A stretch of DNA of 38,191 nucleotides from Chloroflexota bacterium (GCA_005881275.1 VBEF01000026.1:1-38191), one strand, 5' to 3'; numbered from the stretch's first letter, positions 17,626 to 25,577 are shown. The notes: generated by a model from the letters alone, not told the origin. Numbers and translations: made by a program.

Positions 17626-19854
17626 TCACGCCGTCGCTGCCTCGGCGGAGATCTGTTCGTGCGCGCGAGGGACTTCGAGCACTGCTCGCTCGAGGATGTC
17701 GATGTGCCTTTCCCAGTCGAATCGCCGCGCCCAATCGAAGGCGCGCTGTCCGGTGGCCTGGTTCTCAGACCGGCTTGCGAGCAGCTTCGCTATGCCCGCC
17801 GCGTAGTCGTCGACCTCGAGAGGCTCAGCCAGGTATCCGGTTCCCCGCGCTACCGTGACGGTAGGTCCAGCCTGGTTCCACGCCACCACGGGTACGCCCT
17901 TGGACATCGACTCGATCACGCCCATGCCGAAGTCCTCCTCCGGGGCGGGATACACATACACCGCCGCCCCCTCGTACAACGACTGCAGCTCGTCCTCGGT
18001 GATCGCGCCCAGGAAGATCACCGCATCTTCCAACCCGAGCTCTCGGACGAGCGTCTTCAACGAATCGGTGTGCGAAGTCGGCGGTCCCGGGATGACAAGC
18101 TGCGTGCGTGGCTGGCTCTTGCGCACCTCCATAACCGCCCTGATTGCGAGGTCGAAACGCTTCTGCGGGTAGTGACGGTTGGTGAGGAGCACGTACGGCC
18201 GGCGGATCGGATAGCCGTTGATGGTCAGGCCACCGCCAAACCTGGATTCGGCCGGCAGCGGGAACCCAGTGGCGGCCACGTGACATCCTGCGGGGCAGTC
18301 GATGGCGGCGCGGCGGTAGGTCGTCCGGATGATGTCGCCGATGTAGTCGCCGTTGACCAGCAGCTGGTCGGCCTCCTGGACTGAACGCCGGTCGGCCCAC
18401 GCCACGAAGCGCGTGGCCCGCAGCACAATCGCTGCCAGGAGGCGATAGTCGGCGTTCGAGACCCATCCGGTCTGGCGGTCGATGTTGCGGGGATAGACGA
18501 GTCGGTTTGGTTGGTTGAGGTAGACGACGTAAGGCACGTCCATCAGGCGCGCCGCCCACCATGCGATCCACGCGCTCGGCTGGTTGCATCCGACGATCGC
18601 ATCGACGCCGCGGAAGCGCCACGCATAAAGGGGCATGAGGACAGAAGTCGCCGCCATCTGCGCCGCCTCGCGGAATGGGAGCCATCGCGGCAGCTGCGGC
18701 AGAAACGTCTTGACACGCACCTCGCCGATTAGGTCCGGGTAGCAGCGCGTAGCGTCCACCGTCGGGGCGTAGCACTCGACCTCGTAGCCTCGCCTGCGCA
18801 AACCCAGGACCTCTTCGATCACCAACCGCTCGCCGCCGCCCGAGTAGGTGAAGCCGCAATGGAACACCGCGATGCGTCGCGGCCCACCGGCGCGAGCGCG
18901 ACGCCTGCCGCCGACCAGGAAGAACGACAGCACGCCGAGAGCCAACGCGTATGAGGCGGTGATCCCGTGATAGAGGACGATCGCGCCGGCCGCAACGCTC
19001 GAAGCGAGCCCGAGCCCACCACCGAGGACGAGAGCGCCCGCGACCTCGAGGTTGCCGAGGTAGCCGGGCCCGGCGGGCACCGCGAAGCTGAGCAAGATCG
19101 CCGGGTACGCGGCCATCGCCTGGAGAGTGGGAACCGAGATCCCGACGGCTGTGAACAGGAGCGTGAAGTTGAAGGCGTCGATCGCCAGGGCGAGCGCGGT
19201 GAGCCCGGCCAGGCGCACCGCCAGCTCTGGGGACAAGAGGCCGCGCGCGCCGGCGCGAAAGGCAAATGCCTGGCCGGCCAGTCCAGAGGCAATCCTCGGA
19301 GGCAGCACCCGCCGAGCCATGCGCGACCGTGCGATGCGCGGTCCGAGAAGCGCCGTACCCAGCACGGCCGCGAGAAGGGCGATCGCGAGCGCGACAGCGC
19401 CGGCCAGGCCGCGAGGCGCATGCACGACCCCAGTCAGCGCGACCACACCCAGCCCAGCCAGCACCACCGCCACGGCGGCGAGGTCGCATGCCTTGTCGAT
19501 GACGATCGTGGCGAGCGCGGAGCCGGCCGGGATGCGGTGGCGTCGCCACAACCACCACGCTCTGGCCGCGTCGCCGGAGCGGATCGGGAGGACGTAGTTG
19601 AGGAGGCTGCCCGCCGCATTCATCGCGAACGCCCGAACCATGCCCACGGGCGCGAGGGGACGGAGCAGCAGCATCCAGCGCCGAGCTCGGATGACGCTGG
19701 TGACCAGGGCGAGGAAGAGCATGAGGGCCACCGCCCACCAGCTGTGGACCCGAGCGTGGGACACAACCTCCGGCAGAGAGACGGTGCGCATCCACAGCCA
19801 CAACAGCGCGAGGCCGAAGGCGGTCTGCACCCCAAGGCGGAACCAGCGGTTCAT
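17626..19854 (-). CDS. Fusion: flippase-like (LPG synthase TM/UPF0104) domain plus GT4 glycosyltransferase
   Basis: A 742-residue two-part protein. Residues about 5-315 are a polytopic lysylphosphatidylglycerol-synthase-TM/UPF0104-type domain with the NYVLPIRSGDAARAWWLWRR signature, seven to nine helices and the AVPAGPGYLGNLE loop. Residues about 325-735 form a GT-B family-4 glycosyltransferase: an N-terminal Rossmann half beginning RRIAVFHCGFTYSGGGERL and a donor-binding half with TNRHYPQKRFDLAIRA and the E-x7-E motif in EEDFGMGVIE (residues 640-648). The GT part resembles ALG2/PimB-type mannosyltransferases; the acceptor is probably a lipid-linked glycan. ATG at 19854 has GGAG five bases upstream; the open frame extends 25 codons further without support. 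It follows the tandem-HTH regulator by 43 bases, so they likely share a transcript. Confidence 0.85.
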   Translation of the reverse strand: MNRWFRLGVQTAFGLALLWLWMRTVSLPEVVSHARVHSWWAVALMLFLALVTSVIRARRWMLLLRPLAPVGMVRAFAMNAAGSLLNYVLPIRSGDAARAWWLWRRHRIPAGSALATIVIDKACDLAAVAVVLAGLGVVALTGVVHAPRGLAGAVALAIALLAAVLGTALLGPRIARSRMARRVLPPRIASGLAGQAFAFRAGARGLLSPELAVRLAGLTALALAIDAFNFTLLFTAVGISVPTLQAMAAYPAILLSFAVPAGPGYLGNLEVAGALVLGGGLGLASSVAAGAIVLYHGITASYALALGVLSFFLVGGRRRARAGGPRRIAVFHCGFTYSGGGERLVIEEVLGLRRRGYEVECYAPTVDATRCYPDLIGEVRVKTFLPQLPRWLPFREAAQMAATSVLMPLYAWRFRGVDAIVGCNQPSAWIAWWAARLMDVPYVVYLNQPNRLVYPRNIDRQTGWVSNADYRLLAAIVLRATRFVAWADRRSVQEADQLLVNGDYIGDIIRTTYRRAAIDCPAGCHVAATGFPLPAESRFGGGLTINGYPIRRPYVLLTNRHYPQKRFDLAIRAVMEVRKSQPRTQLVIPGPPTSHTDSLKTLVRELGLEDAVIFLGAITEDELQSLYEGAAVYVYPAPEEDFGMGVIESMSKGVPVVAWNQAGPTVTVARGTGYLAEPLEVDDYAAGIAKLLASRSENQATGQRAFDWARRFDWERHIDILERAVLEVPRAHEQISAEAATA

Positions 19855-19897
19855 GCCAGCTCCGACGCGGTCCACAGGACCTGGGCCCGGCTTTCCG

Positions 19898-20305
19898 TCA
19901 CGGGATTTCCTCGATGTACAGGGCGGCACTGAGCTCGGCGCTGTCGAACCTGCGGTGCCCGCCCGGCGTGGTCAGGGTCGCATGGAGGCGGCCCTGGCGG
20001 ACCGCCCGGTTCAGAGTCGGCTGGCTGACACCCAGGAGCCGGGCCGCCTCGCCCGTGCTCACCAGCTTGGCGCCTTCGGGCTCGTCCTGGAGCCGCTCGG
20101 CAAAAGCCTCGACATCCCTGGCGTTGAAGCGCCTGTGGCCGCCCGGCGTGATCAGGGCAGGCCGCAGGAGACCGCGCGCCACAGCACGCAAAACCGTGGC
20201 CTGGCTCACGCCAAGTCGAGTTGCTACATCCTTCGAACTGATCAATCTGTGCAAAGGCGTGTGCTGGAGCAACGCATCATTAACGAATCGGAGTCCCCGG
20301 CACAA
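19898..20305 (-). CDS. Tandem MerR/BldC-like helix-turn-helix regulator
   Basis: About 135 residues made of two near-identical DNA-binding modules with an exact 60-residue period. The first spans about 21-72 (LGVSQATVLRAVARG, then TPGGHRRF at 53-60) and the second about 81-131 (LGVSQPTLNRAVRQG, then TPGGHRRF at 113-120). Each is a winged helix of the MerR/BldC/excisionase type, including the GGHRRF wing seen in BldC. There is no effector or dimerisation domain. The start is uncertain: a TTG at 20305 opens the frame, later TTG codons are possible, and none has a clear ribosome binding site. It sits just upstream of the glycosyltransferase fusion and probably controls it. An 8-2-8 inverted repeat lies about 100 bases upstream. 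Confidence 0.8.
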   Translation of the reverse strand: MCRGLRFVNDALLQHTPLHRLISSKDVATRLGVSQATVLRAVARGLLRPALITPGGHRRFNARDVEAFAERLQDEPEGAKLVSTGEAARLLGVSQPTLNRAVRQGRLHATLTTPGGHRRFDSAELSAALYIEEIP

Positions 20306-20377
20306 TCCTCATGCTTGGGATTCCAGGAGTGAGGCAGGCGCTTCGTCGTTGAAAATGTGCAGAGAACGACCAGTTCA

Positions 20378-20422
20378 TTCGTGGATTTCGTGCCAAACTT
20401 TTCACTGCGCACGTGTGCGCAG
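20378..20422. promoter_or_regulatory. Candidate operator: direct repeat plus 8-2-8 inverted repeat
   Basis: Upstream of the tandem-HTH gene, the intergenic region holds two TTCGTG direct repeats nine bases apart (20378-20383 and 20387-20392) and a perfect inverted repeat CTGCGCAC-GT-GTGCGCAG (20405-20422). The position fits an operator for the adjacent regulator. The rest of the 20306-20525 gap holds no gene on the minus strand. I could not identify a firm -10/-35 pair. Confidence 0.4.
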
Positions 20423-20483
20423 AGGCCTTCAGAAAGGAATCCAGGGAATCATCGTCAGTTAGAACCTCACCCCCCGCAGCCAA

Positions 20484-20527
20484 GCTCGGAGCCGGTGTCG
20501 AGAAATCGCCCGGCCCGAGCCTTTTTT
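20484..20527 (+). terminator. Intrinsic terminator on the plus strand with no plus-strand gene upstream
   Basis: An 11-bp stem with one bulged A (GCTCGG-A-GCCGG pairing with CCGGC-CCGAGC), a 14-base loop and then C plus six T residues form a textbook rho-independent terminator reading on the plus strand. The nearest plus-strand gene ends 3 kb upstream. On the minus strand the same hairpin directly follows the rfbD stop codon and could work as its terminator, but there the T-run is missing. Confidence 0.7.
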
Positions 20528-21347
20528 ATGGGTTTTTGGATGCCTCCGCCGCCCATTCATGGAGGGCTTCCCACCACGGCCGGAGGGGCGGGTACCGGGT
20601 CGAAGCAAGGCAGCCGTTGAGCGGGCGCCGGGCGGGCGAAGGCAATGCGCTGGTCGGAACCGACTCCACTTCTGCCGCGACGCCCGACTCCGCCAGCACG
20701 GCACGCGCGAAGTCGTCAAATCCAGTGCATCCCTCGGCCACCGCGTGGACGATCCCGGCGGCGCCCTGCTCGACGAGCTCGAGCGCCGCGGCGGCGAGGT
20801 CCCTGGCATACGTCGGGTTGATCCTCTGGTCGGACACGACCCGGAGCGGCTGACCTGACCGCGCGCGCTCGAGAATGCGCACCGGGAAGTTGACGCCGCG
20901 CCCGAAGACGCCCGCTGTCCTGACGATCAGCAGCCGCGCTCCAGATTGGAGCGCCCGCCGCTCACCCTCCAGCTTGGACTCCGCGTAGACGGAAAGAGGG
21001 GCGGGCTCGTCCGCCTCGACATACGGCTCGTCGTGCGAACCGTCGAAAACGAAGTTGGTCGAGAAGTGGACAAGCGTCGCGCCATGACGGCGGCATGCCG
21101 CGGCCACGTTGGACGGACCTTCGGCGTTGACGGCGTACGCGATCTCCCGCTCAGTCTCGGCGCGATCGACTGCGTTGTACGCGGCGCAGTTGAAAACAGC
21201 ATCCGGTTTGCTCGACGCGATGAAGGCGTCAACCGCCTTGGCGTCCGTGATCGAGAGGCGATCGTGCGGCACGGCGCTGCGGTCGCCGAGCACGCGGACG
21301 AGCTCCAGGCCCAGCTGTCCGTTCGCCCCTAGAACGAGGGCGTTCAA
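20526..21347 (-). CDS. rfbD: dTDP-4-dehydrorhamnose reductase (RmlD/RfbD-like)
   Basis: Final step of dTDP-L-rhamnose synthesis: NAD(P)H-dependent reduction of the 4-keto sugar. At 273 residues it has GANGQLG (8-14), the D-A-V-F-N-C-A-A-Y segment, HFSTNFVFDGS, and the catalytic Y/K pair in SVYAESKLEGE. The family usually has STDYVFDG, so N replaces D in STNFVFDG. No rmlA, rmlB or rmlC is nearby. The TTG start at 21347 overlaps the stop of the GGDEF/EAL gene (TTGA), implying translational coupling. The stop is followed directly by the hairpin at 20484-20527. Confidence 0.88.
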   Translation of the reverse strand: MNALVLGANGQLGLELVRVLGDRSAVPHDRLSITDAKAVDAFIASSKPDAVFNCAAYNAVDRAETEREIAYAVNAEGPSNVAAACRRHGATLVHFSTNFVFDGSHDEPYVEADEPAPLSVYAESKLEGERRALQSGARLLIVRTAGVFGRGVNFPVRILERARSGQPLRVVSDQRINPTYARDLAAAALELVEQGAAGIVHAVAEGCTGFDDFARAVLAESGVAAEVESVPTSALPSPARRPLNGCLASTRYPPLRPWWEALHEWAAEASKNP

Positions 21348-24300
21348 ATCGACTCGGTCAGCTTTTCTTTGGCGAGTCCAGCCTGCTGCATCAGCAGTGC
21401 CGTGATCTCGGCTTCATCGGCGGGCCGCCCGACCAGGAAACCCTGCGCCGCGTCACAGCCTGCCTCCACCAGCACCGCTTCAGCAATCCTGTCCTGCAGG
21501 CCCTCGGCCACCACGCGAAGCCCAAGGTTGTGGCCGAGCCCGACCGCTGACCGGACGATGGCGCCGGAGTCGGGGTCGGAGGCGAGCGCGGCGACGAATG
21601 ATCGGTCGATCTTGATCTCGTTGACCGGGAGCCGCATCAGGTAAAGCAGCGACGAGTAGCCGGTTCCGAAGTCATCCAGCGCGAGCCGCACACCCATCTC
21701 GTGCAATCGGTGGAGCGCCTTCGCCGCGGCGGCCGCCATCGCGACCCCTTCGGTGATCTCGAGGGTCAGGCGATTCGGCTCGACCTTGAAATTGCCGAGG
21801 GCGCGGGCAACCATCTCCTCGAGCGAGTGGTCCTCGATGTTGCGCGGTGAGACGTTCAGCGAGACCGAGACGTCGAGCCCGTCCTCGACCCACTTGCACA
21901 GCTGGGATAGCGCGGCGTCGATGACCCACGCGGTGAGCGGGTGGATGATGCCCGTCTCCTCGGCCATGGGAATGAAGCGGTCCGGCGGCATCAAGCCCTC
22001 GCGTGGATGATTCCAGCGCACGAGTGCTTCGACCGAGTGGATCGCGCCGCTGGCAAGAGTGATCTGAGGTTGGTAGTGCAGGACCAGCTCGCCCTGCGGG
22101 ATCGCTCGGCGGAGCTCGCCGGCAAGGCCTGAGCGCCGCAGCGTCTGCGCTTCCTGCTCGGGTTGGTAGAGCGCATATCCGCCGCCCGAACGCTTGGCCA
22201 CATACATCGCAACGTCCGCTCGGCGCAGCAGCGTGCTCGGGTCATCGCCGTGCACTGGGTACATCGCAATCCCGATCGACGCGCCGGTCTCGACCATCTG
22301 ATCGGCGATCGCAAATGGACCTTCAAGCGAAGCGAGGATCTTGCGCGCCGACGCGACCACGTCTTCAGGGTGCTTGGCGTCTGTCGTCAGCACTGCGAAC
22401 TCGTCGCCGCCAAGCCGGGCGACGGTGTCTGTCGCGCGGAGAACTCCGCGCAGACGCGCCGTCACCTCCTGCAGCAGGCTGTCGCCGCGGTCGTGTCCGA
22501 GCGCGTCGTTGATGTCCTTGAATCGATCGAGGTCAAGAAGAAGGACTCCGAACATCTTTTGATTGCGCCGCGCCGCGAGGAGCGCCTGGCGCAAGCGGTC
22601 GCCGAACAGGCTGCGGTTCGGCAATCCCGTAAGGGCGTCGTGCAACGCCTGGTACTCGAGCGCGTCGGTGTGAGCCTTGCGCTCGGAGATGTCGCGCAGC
22701 GTGGCGATGAAGAGGTGACGCGCGCCGACCTGCATCGAGCTGACCACGAACTCGAGCGGAAAGAGGCTGCCGTTCTTGCGCTTGCCCATCGTCTCGTGCG
22801 CGCCGCTGACAGGGATGTCCAGCTTCAAGCGCCGCTGCAGGTAGTTGTCGAAGGCGCTGCGGTGCGTGGTGGCGATCAGGATGTCGGCCTGCTGGCCGAT
22901 CAGCTCTTGCTCGGCGTAGCCGAAGAGCTTGACGACCGCCGGGTTCGCCGAGTCGATGACGCCGGTCTGATCGATCGTCGCCAGGCCGTCGGACACGTTG
23001 TCGAGCACCGATCGCATGCGTTTCTCGCTCTCCTGTAGCGCGACCTCCGCGCGCTTCCGCTCGACAAACTCGCCTATCTGGGAGCCGACATCGTTCATGA
23101 CGGCCACGAGACCGTCGTCCAGATCGCGAGCGGCCCAGGTGTGAAGCGAGATCATCGCGACGACGCGGCGCCCGCTGCGCACGGGAAACCCGACGATGCC
23201 ATGCAGGCCGGCCCCGACCGCGGCGGCGGCGCGAGGGGACGTGTCGCCGGCCAGATCCGGCATCGCGATGGGTGCGGCCGCCTCCCACACGCGGCCGGCG
23301 AGTCCCTCGCCGCGCCGGTAGGTCTGATTGGTGGCTGTCGCTTCGAACGCCGAGGTATCGCGGCCCGGCCGCTTCCACGACGTGACGAAGTGCATGGCCT
23401 CGCGCTCCGGGTCGACCTCCCAGTACTCCGCGAGCTCCCAGTCGAGGGTCCGGCAGAGGCCCTCGAGCACGCCCGGCGCGGCGTTGTCCCAACCCGGCGA
23501 CGTGACGAGCGCTTGGGTGACTGCAAACCTCGCGGCCTGGAGGACCTCGGCCCGCTTGCGGTCGCGAATGTCGACCGCGACGGTTTGGAAGTACATCGGC
23601 CTGTCATCCGTATCGCGGACGAGACGCATGGTGAGGTCGACCCAGACGTGCTCGCCGTCCTTTCGCGTGTACCGCTTCTCGATGCGCCGGCCTTCCTCTT
23701 CCCCGGCGAGCATCGTGCGCATCGCCTCGTGCAGCGTCGCGACGTCGTCGGGATGAGTGATGTCGAGCAGCGACAGGGTCCGCAGCTGGGTATCGCTGTA
23801 CCCGACGAGCTCGCAGAACGCAGGGTTCACCGTGGCGATGTGGCCGTCGAGGCTCGCGAACGCCATGCCGGCCTGTGCCTGCTGGAACAAAGTGCGGAAG
23901 CGCGTCTCGGACTCGCGTTCGCCGGCCTCGGCGCGGCGCCGCTCCGTGATATCGCTGACGAGCGCCAAGAGCTGATCGCGCCTCGTCGTGACGCGGTGGA
24001 TCGCAACCTCGACCTCGACTCGCCGCCCCGACTTGGTGATGAGCGCGGAGGTATAGCGCGCCGGCACCTTTCGGCCAGACAGCCTGTTCGCCAGGTTGGC
24101 CGCCAGCTGTTCCCGCTGCTCTTCCGGCGCGATGTCCACCAGCGACGCCATCGCCGCGAGCTCATCGCGCGAATATCCGGTGAGGTTCACATAGGCGTCG
24201 TTGCCGGCCACGAAGCGGCCGCTTTCCGTAATCACGAGCCCCTCACCAAGGTCGCTCAGGGTTGCCAGCAGCGAGCTCTGTCGCTCGACCTGAACGCCGA

Positions 24301-24892
24301 GATCACGCGCGACCGCCCGGCTCGTCAGCAAAGCGAGGATGCCCAGGCCCATGAGCACAAGCGTCCAGATGACGACCGCGCTGACCGAGACCATGAGCTG
24401 GGTCACCGCGTAGGACCAGAGCACTCCCAGGCCGAGGATCGCGATCGCGAACACGTAGATGAAATGCCGCGAGTTGAGTCCGACGTCGAACTGAAGGAAA
24501 ACAGCCGCGAAGCTGACTGCGGCCAGCGGAGGTAGATCGTCGCCCAGCCAGCGCCCCGCGGCGCCCAGCACCAGCACCGCCAGGATGGCGGCCGCCGCCA
24601 TGATCGGGAGCTGGACCGTGAGCCGGGAGCCGAGCTTCGAAACGCGGGCCGTGACTGCCACCACCCCAAGCAGGATGCCCAGGCCGAACAAGACCGCCTC
24701 GACGCGCAGCACATCGGCAGGTAGGTGGGCCTGCCACAGCCGGTAACCAACGCCGGCGATGATGGCCGCCACAGCGAGGCCGTTGACCAATGGCAGGTTC
24801 CAGGACCGGCTCGAGCGCGGCACCCCCGCAGCAGCCCATGCCGCCCCAAACAAGGGGTCGGCCGCGGGGGACGCGCTCAGGTCTCTAGCCAA
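21344..24892 (-). CDS. Membrane-anchored multi-sensor diguanylate cyclase/phosphodiesterase (PAS-PAS-GAF-PAS-GGDEF-EAL)
   Basis: A 1182-residue cyclic-di-GMP signalling protein. About six N-terminal helices (33-190) form an unclassified membrane sensor. PAS domains follow at about 205-320 and 330-448, a GAF domain at about 455-612 and a third PAS at about 622-740. The GGDEF domain (about 745-912) has an intact GGDEF signature (828-832) and an RATD inhibitory site (819-822). The EAL domain (about 925-1170) has E955-A-L, N-V-S-P, EITEG and DDFGTGYS (1073-1080). Both catalytic sites look intact, so the output may switch between synthesis and breakdown. The start is TTG at 24892 with no good ribosome binding site; TTG at residue 14 and GTG at residue 24 are alternatives. 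Its stop overlaps the rfbD start. Confidence 0.93.
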   Translation of the reverse strand: MARDLSASPAADPLFGAAWAAAGVPRSSRSWNLPLVNGLAVAAIIAGVGYRLWQAHLPADVLRVEAVLFGLGILLGVVAVTARVSKLGSRLTVQLPIMAAAAILAVLVLGAAGRWLGDDLPPLAAVSFAAVFLQFDVGLNSRHFIYVFAIAILGLGVLWSYAVTQLMVSVSAVVIWTLVLMGLGILALLTSRAVARDLGVQVERQSSLLATLSDLGEGLVITESGRFVAGNDAYVNLTGYSRDELAAMASLVDIAPEEQREQLAANLANRLSGRKVPARYTSALITKSGRRVEVEVAIHRVTTRRDQLLALVSDITERRRAEAGERESETRFRTLFQQAQAGMAFASLDGHIATVNPAFCELVGYSDTQLRTLSLLDITHPDDVATLHEAMRTMLAGEEEGRRIEKRYTRKDGEHVWVDLTMRLVRDTDDRPMYFQTVAVDIRDRKRAEVLQAARFAVTQALVTSPGWDNAAPGVLEGLCRTLDWELAEYWEVDPEREAMHFVTSWKRPGRDTSAFEATATNQTYRRGEGLAGRVWEAAAPIAMPDLAGDTSPRAAAAVGAGLHGIVGFPVRSGRRVVAMISLHTWAARDLDDGLVAVMNDVGSQIGEFVERKRAEVALQESEKRMRSVLDNVSDGLATIDQTGVIDSANPAVVKLFGYAEQELIGQQADILIATTHRSAFDNYLQRRLKLDIPVSGAHETMGKRKNGSLFPLEFVVSSMQVGARHLFIATLRDISERKAHTDALEYQALHDALTGLPNRSLFGDRLRQALLAARRNQKMFGVLLLDLDRFKDINDALGHDRGDSLLQEVTARLRGVLRATDTVARLGGDEFAVLTTDAKHPEDVVASARKILASLEGPFAIADQMVETGASIGIAMYPVHGDDPSTLLRRADVAMYVAKRSGGGYALYQPEQEAQTLRRSGLAGELRRAIPQGELVLHYQPQITLASGAIHSVEALVRWNHPREGLMPPDRFIPMAEETGIIHPLTAWVIDAALSQLCKWVEDGLDVSVSLNVSPRNIEDHSLEEMVARALGNFKVEPNRLTLEITEGVAMAAAAAKALHRLHEMGVRLALDDFGTGYSSLLYLMRLPVNEIKIDRSFVAALASDPDSGAIVRSAVGLGHNLGLRVVAEGLQDRIAEAVLVEAGCDAAQGFLVGRPADEAEITALLMQQAGLAKEKLTESI

Positions 24893-24920
24893 GTTCGATG
24901 AACGATAACGTTCGGGACCC

Positions 24921-24937
24921 GAGTTCGCTGCGAACTC
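24921..24937. promoter_or_regulatory. 8-1-8 inverted repeat upstream of the GGDEF/EAL gene
   Basis: GAGTTCGC-T-GCGAACTC is a perfect inverted repeat 29 bases upstream of the start codon. A second, shorter GAACG-ATAA-CGTTC repeat lies at 24899-24912, and a GTTC-ATC-GAAC repeat overlaps it. The cluster of GAAC/GTTC half sites suggests a repressor site controlling this c-di-GMP gene. The half-site spacing does not match the GAAC-N4-GTTC LexA box. Confidence 0.35.
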
Positions 24938-25044
24938 ACTCCTCCCCGCTTACGCGGAGGTGGGCATGTCTTCCCGATTCATTGGGGGGTGGCGCCGGGG
25001 GGGTCGCAAGGCTTGGCCGGAGGGGCCGATCGCCGGATGGTGGC

Positions 25045-25341
25045 CTACTTACCGCCCTTGGCCTGGGGCCGCTGGGGGACGGTCCGCTTCAGGGGCGGCC
25101 GGCGCCCGGCGTGAAGCGGATTCGCCTTCTCGTCTTCCCCGTCCTTACCCATCCGGCTCGCCCGGCCGGCGGTCGCGTGGAGAGTACGCAGCTTGGCCAG
25201 GCGCTCCTTCTTGGCCGCGAGGGCGGTCTTCAGGGCGTCGGAAAGCTGCGTGTCGTTCATGGGAACCACCCGGAGACGTGCTTCCAGCTCGAGGACTTCG
25301 ACTTCAGCTCTGGTCAGTTCTAGATCGATGGTTTTAGACAC
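25045..25341 (-). CDS. Unrecognised 98-residue protein with basic C-terminus
   Basis: I recognise no family. The N-terminal half (about residues 1-60) looks helical, with charged heptad-like stretches (DLELTRAEVEVLELEARLR and ALAAKKERLAKLRTLH). The C-terminal third is basic and rich in Pro, Arg and Lys, probably disordered and possibly nucleic-acid binding. The start is GTG at 25341, supported by AAGGA four bases upstream; a TTG at 25365 is less likely. A TATAGA hexamer at 25354-25349 and a GTTCA-N7-TGAAC inverted repeat (25360-25376) lie directly upstream, so the gene may have its own regulated promoter and a very short leader. It stands alone between dnaJ and the GGDEF gene. Confidence 0.6.
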   Translation of the reverse strand: MSKTIDLELTRAEVEVLELEARLRVVPMNDTQLSDALKTALAAKKERLAKLRTLHATAGRASRMGKDGEDEKANPLHAGRRPPLKRTVPQRPQAKGGK

Positions 25342-25558
25342 TGTTTCCTTTTCTATACCGTTCAAAGCTACTGAACGTATCCATTACCCCGCAAGTGTCC
25401 AGGTTATGCCTCGCCCATCACTTCACTACTTCAACGTGATAGTCGCAATATCAGGTTGAACTGTAGCGCTTGAATCTGGGTGCGGGCAGTTGGTGCTCGC
25501 CGGGCTGCATTTGGGTGCGAAGTGTATCGAGAACTTGACGCAACTCAGTCAGTCGGGC

Positions 25559-25572
25559 CCCAGGCGCCTGGG
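25559..25572 (-). terminator. Perfect palindrome after the dnaJ stop
   Basis: CCCAGGCGCCTGGG is a 14-base perfect palindrome six bases past the dnaJ stop. A flanking G-C and a G-U pair would extend the stem to about seven pairs. There is no T-run. It is probably a hairpin marking the end of the heat-shock transcript, though a protein-binding site is equally possible. The rest of the 25342-25577 gap is relatively AT-rich and shows no gene. Confidence 0.4.
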
Positions 25573-25577
25573 ACGCA

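Noticed and set aside
17825-19801. 658-residue open frame on the minus strand
   Set aside because: Out-of-frame shadow of the glycosyltransferase fusion, Arg/Gly/Pro-rich without domains.
23141-24535. 464-residue open frame on the plus strand
   Set aside because: Antisense shadow of the PAS/GGDEF/EAL gene, D/R/H-rich without domains.
24899-24912. Possible LexA/SOS box upstream of the GGDEF/EAL gene
   Set aside because: The half sites GAAC and GTTC are separated by six bases when read as GAAC-GTTATC-GTTC on the minus strand, not the four of the known box.
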